In this document: positions 1-5,303 of the stretch, piece by piece
Layout of the letters: every line of letters starts with the position of its first letter
How positions within the stretch are numbered: position 1 is the stretch's first letter
Assembly (NCBI GenBank): GCA_002422315.1
Contig: DIUJ01000025.1
Location: forward strand, 2,732-10,652
Direction of reading: 5' to 3'
DNA from: Bacteroidetes bacterium UBA6161
Lineage (GTDB): Bacteria; Bacteroidota; Bacteroidia; NS11-12g; UBA955
DNA length: 7,921 nucleotides
Made by a program: the position numbers and the translations under genes
Notes under the pieces: generated by a model
What the model saw: the letters and a program-made list of their open reading frames with translations, nothing else
Told to the model about the DNA's origin: nothing
Database searches by the model: none

Positions 1-860
1 ATGAGCTTAAAGGCGAAGGAAATAGCTATACTACGGAATTTAGACAACTTGATACAAGACTTGGAAGATGGTTTTCTGTTGATCCAGTGTTTCAACCCTG
101 GCAAAGCCCATATAATTCTATGAATAATAATCCTGTTTTTTTGATTGATCCACATGGAGATGTAGCTGGTGACTACTATTCGTCAGATGGAAATCATTTA
201 GGTAGTGATGGCGAAAATGATGACAAAGCTTATGTTGTTGACCCAAAGAATGTAGTTATGAAAACAGATAATAAAACTATTGACAAAGAAAAAACAATAG
301 GTGAAAAACTACTATCAATAGGGAATAAAGAGTTACTAGATCGGGCAACATGGGTTCACGGAGAAAGCGGAGGTTCTGGGGAAGTAATTACCCAAAGAGT
401 TCAAAATATTGGCAGTGCTTTAGAAACATCAAATGCTAGGGTTGCTGATTATTACGCGGGTGCAATAAATAACGCATCTAAATCTGATGGTGGGTTTTAT
501 AAAGCGGTTAGCAATAGGATGGGTAAAAGAATAAATGGAAAATATACAAAAACATCAGAAGGATATTTTGAGGGGAAAGGTAAAGGAGGAAATGATAATA
601 GTAAGAATTTTGCAAATGCTAGAAAAGCAGGAATGGAACAATTAATGGTAATTCCCAATGCCAAAACTTCTATCTCTGCTGTAATAGGAAGTGTGAGCGG
701 AGGTGTTGACCCAACTGGTGGCGCCAGAGCTTGGCTAGGAGCTGATGATGCAAAAAAGTATGTAAGAGACAGTTCAATACATTATAGTCGTGCAACTTTC
801 CAGTTTAGTTTCAGTTCTAAAGGGGGTAGTTTTAATCACACATTTTATAAAAGTAAGTAA
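1..860 (+). CDS. RHS-family polymorphic toxin, C-terminal part (5' partial), with SleB-like cell-wall hydrolase toxin domain
   Basis: The frame is open from the left edge (first full codon at base 3), so the protein starts outside the window; a GTG at 87 is internal. Bases 3-170 encode the end of an RHS core: ELKGEGNSYTTEFRQLDTR, RLGRWFSVDP, then SPYNSMNNNPVFLIDPHGD, the point where the variable toxin begins. A DYYSSDGNHLGSDGENDDKAYVV linker-like stretch follows (about 171-240). The last ~170 codons hold WVHGESGG (Glu codon 363-365), NARVADYYAGAINN, a FANARKAG segment and, near 684-730, SVSGGVDPTGGARAW. The spaced GE..G and DPTGGA signatures recall Hydrolase_2/SleB-type peptidoglycan hydrolases; if so, the Glu is the likely catalytic acid. 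RHS proteins carry such tips into rival cells, and a wall-cutting tip would act in the target periplasm. The downstream lipoprotein gene fits this. The RHS call is firm; the SleB-like call is tentative and could be another NlpC- or lysozyme-like fold. Confidence 0.85.
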   Translation, partial: ELKGEGNSYTTEFRQLDTRLGRWFSVDPVFQPWQSPYNSMNNNPVFLIDPHGDVAGDYYSSDGNHLGSDGENDDKAYVVDPKNVVMKTDNKTIDKEKTIGEKLLSIGNKELLDRATWVHGESGGSGEVITQRVQNIGSALETSNARVADYYAGAINNASKSDGGFYKAVSNRMGKRINGKYTKTSEGYFEGKGKGGNDNSKNFANARKAGMEQLMVIPNAKTSISAVIGSVSGGVDPTGGARAWLGADDAKKYVRDSSIHYSRATFQFSFSSKGGSFNHTFYKSK

Positions 861-1400
861 ATGACATTACGAATTTTTATCTTATTTTATTCATTTACAT
901 GCTTAGGTTCTTGTTCGGAGAGAACAATGGAATTATATAAATTTCCAAAATTGAATACTTTAGACATTGCCGATGCAGGCTTTACTAGAGTAACAATTGA
1001 AAGTGTTGACATAGGATTGTTTTTTAATGATAGACTAAATGAATACCCTTCACTAGAAGATACGTTAAAACGGGACTATATTGATATTGGTAGAATTGTG
1101 TTTATTGACTCAATAACAGGATTAAAACAAACAGATTATACTGGTGCTTATGACTATTCCGATATTCGTGTAGTAAAACACAGAAAATCTAGATTTATTA
1201 TTTTATCTTTAGTAGATACATATATTTATGGAACGGATCAACAGGTTTACCTTGTTGTATTTAAAGAAAAAGATAATAAACAAGTTTCAATTGTTGCTTG
1301 TTATACTAATGAAAATGATTCGCCAACTGAGGATATTGTAGTTGTAAAAAATGGCAGTGGAATTGAGCTAAGAGGACTTCATCTTTTAAAGTCCAAATAA
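861..1400 (+). CDS. Putative lipoprotein, candidate immunity protein for the upstream RHS toxin
   Basis: The ATG directly follows the toxin's TAA (taaatg junction, no spacer), so the two genes are almost certainly co-transcribed and translationally coupled. The 179-residue product begins with a short hydrophobic signal (residues 3-15) ending in the lipobox LGSC, so Cys18 should be lipid-modified and the mature protein anchored in a membrane outside the cytoplasm. The mature part is rich in beta-forming segments (RFIILSLVDTYIYG, VYLVVFKEKDNK, EDIVVVKNGSG) and has no motif I recognise. In polymorphic-toxin loci the gene immediately after the toxin is normally its immunity gene. A periplasm-facing lipoprotein is the expected form for a toxin that cuts peptidoglycan. 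The role is inferred from position, length and export signal, not from recognised homology. Confidence 0.75.
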   Translation: MTLRIFILFYSFTCLGSCSERTMELYKFPKLNTLDIADAGFTRVTIESVDIGLFFNDRLNEYPSLEDTLKRDYIDIGRIVFIDSITGLKQTDYTGAYDYSDIRVVKHRKSRFIILSLVDTYIYGTDQQVYLVVFKEKDNKQVSIVACYTNENDSPTEDIVVVKNGSGIELRGLHLLKSK

Positions 1401-1454
1401 TGAGGCCCTGTATTTTTTGATAATTACAACTCCTGTAAAAAGCTATTAATAGAA

Positions 1455-1470
1455 TTATTTTTAAAAATAA
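1455..1470. repeat. 16-bp perfect AT-only palindrome after module 1
   Basis: ttatttttaaaaataa is its own reverse complement. It lies 55 bp after the lipoprotein stop. It has no loop or GC stem, so it is a poor intrinsic terminator and may simply reflect AT-rich DNA. Otherwise the gap 1401-1566 holds only the module-end motif at 1483-1508 and part of the inverted repeat starting at 1556. Confidence 0.3.
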
Positions 1471-1482
1471 AGTACGCCAACG

Positions 1483-1508
1483 CCGTTCTCGCTCGCATCT
1501 TGCCATAA
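1483..1508 (+). repeat. Module-end repeat, copy 1 (26 bp)
   Basis: This stretch, containing ttctcgctcgcatcttgcc, is identical over 26 bases to 3267-3292 and agrees over its central 20 bases, with one change, with 4185-4204. All three copies point the same way and each follows the last gene of a toxin/immunity module. Read on the minus strand it gives an ARCERER-like peptide in spurious ORFs, a sign that it is non-coding intergenic repeat sequence. Confidence 0.75.
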
Positions 1509-1555
1509 AACAGCCTACCGCATCTAGCGTATTTAAAAAAAATGCTTTTGATCCT

Positions 1556-1608
1556 TTCAAAAAAGCGTGTTTTCAAAACTTTTTCCCTACCTTCGCTTTA
1601 TGTTCCCC
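1556..1608 (+). repeat. Left arm of a ~52-bp inverted pair bracketing modules 2 and 3
   Basis: The sequence running ttcaaaaaagcgtg...ccctaccttcgctt...cccc is the near-perfect reverse complement of 4351-4401, with about three substitutions or indels over ~52 positions. The outer flanks (back to about 1530, and out to about 4441) still show patchy similarity, so the original repeat may have been longer. It overlaps two possible starts (GTG 1567, ATG 1600) of the downstream RHS tip. The first residues of that reading frame are therefore repeat-derived rather than RHS sequence. Confidence 0.8.
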
Positions 1609-2559
1609 ACCCGGAAAAATAGCACAATTGTACTAAACCCTTTTGGTAGTATAATGGTGAGTGTTTCCAAGGGGGAGTATAGGTATGGGTTTAATGGGAT
1701 GGAAAAAGATAGTGAGCTTAAAGGAGAAGGAAATTCTTTAGATTTTGGAGCAAGGATTTATGACAGTAGATTGGGGAGATTCTTTAGCATTGACCCAAGG
1801 ACAAAAGAATATCCTTTTTGGTCTCCTTATTCTTTTGCTGGTAACAATCCGATTAGACTTACTGATGTTGATGGCGAAGGACCAGGAGACCCAATGCACC
1901 ATAAATTTTTAACGACTGTTGCTATAGAAATTTATGATGCTGCTAAAGCAAAAGGGGCATCAACAAAAGGAGCTTTACTAGTCTTAGCTCAAGCCTCTCT
2001 TGAATCTGGATGGGGACAATCAGCAATAAAGTATGGGGATTTCAATTTGTTTGGTGTTATGGGTTCTCCATCAAAAAGGAAAACATCACATGGTAGTGTA
2101 AAGGATTATTCTAATGCTGGCGGGTATACGGGCGCATTAACTGATTACTTTAATAAAATTGATAAAACATGGCCAGATTTTAAAGCTGTAATTGCAAAAA
2201 AAGATTTTACTTCTAATGATATTGACAAAGCACTTAATACAGGTAGCTCATATCCCACCGACGCCGAAAGAATGAAGGGTAAGTATGCTTATAATGCAGA
2301 TTTAGATGCAGCAGGTAATAACAACTATGGTACTGCCCTCTTTAAGCAAATGAATGTTGTTAAAAATCGACTAATCAAAAGTATTGATTATCAAATTGAG
2401 CAAAATAATAGTCAAATAAAACAAATCGATTCAAATTTAGCTACCGTAGTTATTCTGACAGAGAAAGGCAGAGCTGACTTAACTACACAAAAAGAAACAT
2501 TAATAAATCAAAATGCCAAATTAACAACGGTAAAAACAGAAATAAATGCGGTTCAATAA
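1600..2559 (+). CDS. Orphan RHS C-terminal tip with glucosaminidase (GH73-like) toxin domain
   Basis: This ORF lacks the body of an RHS protein: RHS sequence begins abruptly at NPFGSIMV (about 1636), followed by EYRYGFNGMEKDSELKGEGN, RIYDSRLGRFFSIDP and PYSFAGNNPIRLTDVDGEG. The tip follows: MHHKFLTTVAIEIYDAAK, then LAQASLESGWGQSAI and DFNLFGVMGS, the hallmark of glucosaminidase/FlgJ-type domains. The likely catalytic Glu is in LESGWG (codon 2002-2004). A later YAYNADLDAAGNNNYGTALFKQ resembles the family's GYATDPxYAxKL segment. The final ~60 residues (Gln/Asn/Lys-rich, IDYQIEQNNSQIKQID onward) look like a coiled coil. The predicted reaction is cleavage of the N-acetylglucosaminyl bond in peptidoglycan. 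The start is uncertain: GTG 1567, ATG 1600 and ATG 1654 are all in frame and none has a clear ribosome site. As in other RHS loci, this displaced tip may be silent until recombined onto a full RHS gene. Confidence 0.85.
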   Translation: MFPTRKNSTIVLNPFGSIMVSVSKGEYRYGFNGMEKDSELKGEGNSLDFGARIYDSRLGRFFSIDPRTKEYPFWSPYSFAGNNPIRLTDVDGEGPGDPMHHKFLTTVAIEIYDAAKAKGASTKGALLVLAQASLESGWGQSAIKYGDFNLFGVMGSPSKRKTSHGSVKDYSNAGGYTGALTDYFNKIDKTWPDFKAVIAKKDFTSNDIDKALNTGSSYPTDAERMKGKYAYNADLDAAGNNNYGTALFKQMNVVKNRLIKSIDYQIEQNNSQIKQIDSNLATVVILTEKGRADLTTQKETLINQNAKLTTVKTEINAVQ

Positions 2560-3244
2560 ATCAAAACATATGCTAATAAACATTCCCATATTACTTATGT
2601 TCTTTGGGTGTTATCAAAACAAAAATGAAAGCAAAATAGATACAAACAAAGAAGTATCAGCTGTAAACTCTGTGACTGCGAATTATAATAGCGTAGAAAA
2701 AGATACATTAAATAAATTTCAATTTCTTACGAAGAAGGGAGATACTATAAAAGTCTCTTACTTAAAAGATACATTACGAATTACATTTAACAATGAATAT
2801 GCTCGTATTAATATCCCTTACTCTGCACCAGTTGAAAGTATTATACCGTGTAATTGTTTAGCGATCAAAAAAAAGAGAGACTTTTTTGTTTATGAAAACC
2901 ATTATCTATACAGAGATTCTATATTGTTATTACCTGTCTTGGATTTTGACGGAAGAATAAATTTATTTGTAATTAACACAAATAATGGAAAAACTTTACC
3001 TGTGCATAAGCCTAGAGAATCCTATATGCTTAATACATATTTAACTTGGTTTGTTTTTAATGAAAAAAATGGTTTGATAATAACATCAAATAGTTTAGAC
3101 CTTGAGGGGAAAACAATATTACATACTTTTAAAATTAACAAGTCGGAACTAGCTTACAAAAAGAGCATTAATAAACAGTCGAATTGGGATATATATTCGG
3201 ATGAAGAAAATATGAAAGACTACATTAAACGTATTGCAAAATAA
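2546..3244 (+). CDS. Putative lipoprotein, candidate immunity protein for the glucosaminidase tip
   Basis: The gene overlaps the end of the toxin by 14 bases, which implies coupled translation. The product is 232 residues from ATG 2546; ATG 2570 (residue 9), 11 bases past the toxin stop, is an equally reasonable start and gives a shorter signal. The N-terminus has basic residues, then a hydrophobic run INIPILLMFF and a Cys in FFGC (residue 22), consistent with a lipoprotein signal. A polar linker follows (to about residue 55), then alternating beta-type segments (GDTIKVSYL, LRITFNNEYARINIPYS, INLFVINTNNGKTLPV, FVFNEKNGLIITS, HTFKINKSEL) that resemble blades of a small beta-propeller. I recognise no named family. 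Position, overlap and predicted export make it the probable antidote to the wall-cutting toxin. Confidence 0.75.
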   Translation: MRFNKSKHMLINIPILLMFFGCYQNKNESKIDTNKEVSAVNSVTANYNSVEKDTLNKFQFLTKKGDTIKVSYLKDTLRITFNNEYARINIPYSAPVESIIPCNCLAIKKKRDFFVYENHYLYRDSILLLPVLDFDGRINLFVINTNNGKTLPVHKPRESYMLNTYLTWFVFNEKNGLIITSNSLDLEGKTILHTFKINKSELAYKKSINKQSNWDIYSDEENMKDYIKRIAK

Positions 3245-3266
3245 GCCCTATTCTTGCTCGCATACC

Positions 3267-3292
3267 CCGTTCTCGCTCGCATCTTGCCATAA
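3267..3292 (+). repeat. Module-end repeat, copy 2 (26 bp)
   Basis: It is identical over 26 bases to 1483-1508 and starts 22 bases after the lipoprotein stop. A partial extra copy (ttcttgctcgcat, 3251-3263) sits just upstream of ttctcgctcgcat (3270-3282), giving a short tandem duplication 19 bases apart. Its right end runs into the MITE-like element. Confidence 0.75.
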
Positions 3293-3431
3293 GTGTACGG
3301 AAGATAACAATATGCTAAAAAGCTAGTTATATTTCGTGAATCATAAAATCAAAACGATATATAAATGCCAAGTGTATACTTTGTGATTTTAGTAAGAAAA
3401 GTAATCTTAAAAGGACTTCCGTACACTTATA
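3287..3431. mobile_element. MITE-like 145-bp element with 15-bp perfect terminal inverted repeats
   Basis: The arms ataagtgtacggaag (3289-3303) and cttccgtacacttat (3416-3430) are exact reverse complements, separated by 112 bp of AT-rich DNA with no coding potential. The interior has a further inverted pair (taaaatca / tgatttta). The unit is flanked by the direct repeat gcatcttg at 3279-3286 and 3432-3439, which could be an 8-bp target duplication. If so, the target was the module-end motif where it joins the larger repeat that follows, because copy 3 of that motif (4185-4204) reads straight into the repeat without interruption. One caveat: ccataa at the left end also occurs at 1503-1508 without the element, so the exact left boundary is uncertain. 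No transposase is present; it would be non-autonomous. Confidence 0.6.
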
Positions 3432-3590
3432 GCATCTTGTAAGTGAGCTAGATATAATAAATGCTTATTTATCTTTGAAAAACAAATAAATTCGTGGCTG
3501 TGTATTTTTAGGATTAATAAATATGAGACTAATTGTAAGAGATGCCAGAGTCAAAGAAAGAGTTCACTCACAAGATGCGGCGAGAGCGGG
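3432..3590 (+). repeat. ~150-bp repeat with terminal inverted repeats, copy A
   Basis: The core 3485-3565 matches 4245-4325 at 75 of 81 positions by hand alignment. The ends form imperfect inverted repeats: 3432-3448 (gcatcttgtaagtgagc) pairs with 3562-3578 at 15 of 17 positions. The right end (caagatgcg...gagagcgg) is a near inverted copy of the module-end motif at 3267-3286, so the whole unit is bounded by that motif in opposite orientations. An ATG in the core (3523) opens a 57-codon frame, but its counterpart in copy B stops after 22 codons, so I regard the repeat as non-coding. The segment 3245-3596 contains only repeats. Confidence 0.75.
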
Positions 3591-3596
3591 GGTGGC

Positions 3597-3683
3597 GAAA
3601 ATAAATTTGGTTCAGGAGGCGTTCAACAATATGAAGCGGTTGATAGAGCTAAAGCTGAATGGTTCGGAGAAGCAAAACCATAA
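3597..3683 (+). pseudogene. Remnant of an RHS-type toxin C-terminus
   Basis: Immediately after repeat copy A, the frame ending at the TAA 3681-3683 reads ENKFGSGGVQQYEAVDRA, then KAEWFGEAKP and stop. This looks like the genuine end of a polymorphic-toxin tip: it is compositionally protein-like, ends 12 bases before an immunity-like gene, and has no start of its own. Upstream in the same frame there is only repeat sequence, so the bulk of the toxin and any RHS linker are gone, apparently lost when the repeat arrived or by recombination at it. The toxin's activity cannot be told from this fragment. Confidence 0.6.
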
Positions 3684-3695
3684 GAATAGAAAATA

Positions 3696-4010
3696 ATGAG
3701 TAAAGTATATTTTGGAAATCGTAAAGTAGGTGACTTTAAATATCCGATTAGGTGTCTTTTAGATTTGACGAATAAATACATAGTTCTGCTTGAAGTTCCT
3801 TCAAATGAGATGTATTCAGAAAATGTCTTTTGTATTAATAAAGAGGGAAAATTGTTGTGGCAAATTGAAAAAAAGAAAATGCCTCATTCTTTTAGTTCGT
3901 ATTACGGTCTTGATTACAATAAAAACGCGCTACTGGTTTATTCCTCTAGTATAGAGAGGTTGGTTGACTTGAACTCAGGTAAAATATTAGAAACAGATAT
4001 TGTTAAATGA
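3696..4010 (+). CDS. Immunity-like cytosolic protein (104 residues), orphaned from its toxin
   Basis: The ATG lies 12 bases beyond the stop of the toxin remnant. The protein has no signal peptide or membrane segment, so it should stay in the cytosol. It is built of short beta-type segments: GDFKYPIRCLLDLTNKYIVLL, NVFCINKEGKLLWQIEKK, YYGLDYNKNALLVYSSS, RLVDLNSGKILETDIVK. The pattern 'nVfcinkeGklLWqI ... vDlnsGKil' is typical of small PQQ/WD-like immunity proteins found beside polymorphic toxins; this comes from memory of such loci and I cannot name the family. Unlike its two neighbours it is not exported, which suggests that the lost toxin had a cytosolic target such as nucleic acid. It may now serve as a stand-alone antidote against rivals that still carry the toxin. 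Confidence 0.7.
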   Translation: MSKVYFGNRKVGDFKYPIRCLLDLTNKYIVLLEVPSNEMYSENVFCINKEGKLLWQIEKKKMPHSFSSYYGLDYNKNALLVYSSSIERLVDLNSGKILETDIVK

Positions 4011-4120
4011 AACTAATCAACTATATACTTTTCCTAGGATTGCTATACTCTTGTAGCAGTGGAGAGTCGAAGGCTAAAGATGAAACAGTAATAAAAGAAG
4101 AAACAATTTTTGCTGGATAG
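4007..4120 (+). CDS. Short lipoprotein ORF (37 residues), possibly a truncated gene
   Basis: The ATG overlaps the stop of the preceding gene (atga), a classic coupling arrangement. The product starts MKLINYILFLGLLYSCSSG: a Lys, a hydrophobic core and a Cys at position 16 preceded by LYS, a convincing lipoprotein signal. A charged tail (ESKAKDETVIKEE) ends at TAG 4118-4120. Only about 22 residues would remain after processing. After the TAG, one other frame reads SEEKVNTTVLP before a stop, so this may be the frameshifted or truncated front of a longer lipoprotein. It could be a real small protein, a second immunity component, or debris left by the repeat that begins 64 bases later. Confidence 0.55.
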   Translation: MKLINYILFLGLLYSCSSGESKAKDETVIKEETIFAG

Positions 4121-4184
4121 CTAATCAGAAGAAAAAGTAAATACAACGGTATTACCTTAAAGTAACACATCGGAAAAATTTACT

Positions 4185-4345
4185 CCGTTTTCGCTCGCAT
4201 CTTGCGAGTGATATAAATAAATGCAGTATCCACTTTGAAAAATGAATAAATTCGAGGCTGTATATCTTTGGGATTAATAAATATGAGACTAATTGTAAGA
4301 GATACCAGAGGCAAAGAAAGAGTTCGTTCGAAAGATGCGAGCGGG
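4185..4345 (+). repeat. ~150-bp repeat with terminal inverted repeats, copy B (includes module-end motif copy 3)
   Basis: It begins with ccgttttcgctcgcatcttg, the third copy of the module-end motif. The perfect 12-bp terminal pair is cgctcgcatctt (4192-4203) and aagatgcgagcg (4332-4343). The core 4245-4325 is 75/81 identical to copy A (3485-3565), while the segments just inside the ends differ more between copies yet keep inverted-repeat character within each. Such a pattern suggests that the fold or the paired ends are under constraint. Minus-strand ORFs across it are artefacts of the repeat. Confidence 0.75.
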
Positions 4346-4350
4346 AGGTA

Positions 4351-4401
4351 GGGGACAAAAAGCGAAGGTAGGGAAAAAGTTTGAAAACACACTTTTTTGA
4401 A
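4351..4401 (-). repeat. Right arm of the ~52-bp inverted pair
   Basis: This is the near-perfect reverse complement of 1556-1608. It starts five bases after repeat copy B and lies 69 bases from the 3' end of the conserved hydrolase gene, so it marks the right edge of the accessory region. The following 4402-4469 contains no gene or obvious terminator. Confidence 0.8.
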
Positions 4402-4469
4402 CAGTATCCAATTCCATTTGGTATAGTATCACAATGGATGCTATATTTCCATCTATAGGCTTAACTCTA

Positions 4470-5240
4470 CTACAATAACAGGAATTCTAAGGTTTTTTGC
4501 AAATACTCTTCTGTATTTTCGGCATGCAACCAATGGCCTGCTTTGCTTACAGTTTTAAATTCTACTTGAGTGAATTTTTGTTCTATTTCGTATTCGTCTT
4601 CTGAATTTATATAATTTGAATTTTCTCCTTTTATAAACAGAGTAGGGATAGAAATAGGATAAGGTATTTCAATGGCTCCAGAAATTATAGGATACGCTCT
4701 CTCAATGGTTTCTAAGTTGCATTTTAATTCATAGCCTTTTTCTGCTTTCTGCAAGTTTTTTAGTAAAAATAACCTTATTCCGGCATTGCTCTCAAATTTT
4801 GCAAATGCTTCTTCTGCTTCTTTGCGGCTTTCTATTGCCGAAAAATCAATGGATTTGAAAGCTTCAAAATACTTGGTATGTGCTGCTTTGTATGCTTTAG
4901 GTGCAATGTCGGCTACAATTAGTTTGCTTAATATTTCTGGGTGGTTTACAGCCACTTGCATTGCGGTTTTGCCGCCCATGGAGTGCCCCATTAGGATTAT
5001 ATTTTCTAAATTAAGTTGTGAGCAGAAATTGGCTATATCTTGGGCCATTGCATCGTAGTTCATTTCTGGGCTATGAGGCGAACGCCCGTGGTTTCTTTGG
5101 TCTAGGGTAAAAACCCTAAAGTGTTGGGCATAAACCTTGGCTTGTAATTGCCAATTGTCCAGCATGCCAAAAAGCCCATGGAGAATAATTAAAGCAGGTT
5201 TGTTGTGGTCTTCTCCGTATTGTTTGTAAGCTAGTTCCAT
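4470..5240 (-). CDS. Alpha/beta-hydrolase, YbfF-like esterase
   Basis: This 256-residue protein has the full set of alpha/beta-hydrolase landmarks: the oxyanion motif HGLFG (residues 21-25), DQRNHGRSPHS (47-57), the nucleophile elbow GHSMGG with Ser87, and the catalytic His in AGHWLH (His236). VADIAP (Asp111) matches the acid position described for YbfF-type esterases, and KGENSNYI (204-211) corresponds to the family's G-x-NS-x-Y segment. It is likely a cytosolic carboxylesterase or acyl-thioesterase acting on small acyl esters; the natural substrate is unknown for most of this family. It follows ald on the same strand after 63 bases, but a strong hairpin terminator sits between them, ending just before this ATG. 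Its expression may therefore rest on read-through or a promoter I cannot identify. Length and motifs are intact. Confidence 0.9.
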   Translation of the reverse strand: MELAYKQYGEDHNKPALIILHGLFGMLDNWQLQAKVYAQHFRVFTLDQRNHGRSPHSPEMNYDAMAQDIANFCSQLNLENIILMGHSMGGKTAMQVAVNHPEILSKLIVADIAPKAYKAAHTKYFEAFKSIDFSAIESRKEAEEAFAKFESNAGIRLFLLKNLQKAEKGYELKCNLETIERAYPIISGAIEIPYPISIPTLFIKGENSNYINSEDEYEIEQKFTQVEFKTVSKAGHWLHAENTEEYLQKTLEFLLL

Positions 5241-5241
5241 A

Positions 5242-5278
5242 TTAAAATAAAAAAACGGGAAGATAATTCCTCCCGTTT
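5242..5278 (-). terminator. Intrinsic terminator downstream of ald
   Basis: Read on the minus strand, aaacggga (5271-5278) and tcccgttt (5253-5260) form a perfect 8-bp stem around a 10-base loop, followed directly by TTTTATTTTA (5243-5252). It begins 26 bases after the ald stop codon. The T-tract ends only two bases before the ATG of the hydrolase gene, so the same sequence is also that gene's leader. Confidence 0.8.
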
Positions 5279-5303
5279 GTTAAACTATTTGAATGTTGAA
5301 TAA

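Noticed and set aside
1..123. Frame-1 ORF beginning with ATG at base 1
   Set aside because: It is out of frame with the clear RHS core sequence that reads from base 3.
1306..1560. Minus-strand ORF of 84 codons
   Set aside because: It overlaps the end of the lipoprotein gene antisense and includes translated repeat (ARCERER-like peptide); no signal of real coding.
3523..3696. Plus-strand 57-codon ORF starting MRLIVRDARVKERV
   Set aside because: It starts in repeat copy A and then runs through the toxin remnant in the wrong frame. In copy B the same start gives only 22 codons, so the frame is not maintained.
3245..4345. CRISPR array
   Set aside because: The repeats are two ~150-bp copies and three single motifs separated by genes, not short repeats with regular spacers, and no cas genes are seen.
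4152..4392. Two overlapping minus-strand ORFs (68 and 70 codons)
   Set aside because: Both are translations of repeat copy B in two frames; not conserved as coding in copy A.
4786..5058. Plus-strand ORF inside the hydrolase gene
   Set aside because: Antisense shadow of a gene with complete catalytic motifs.
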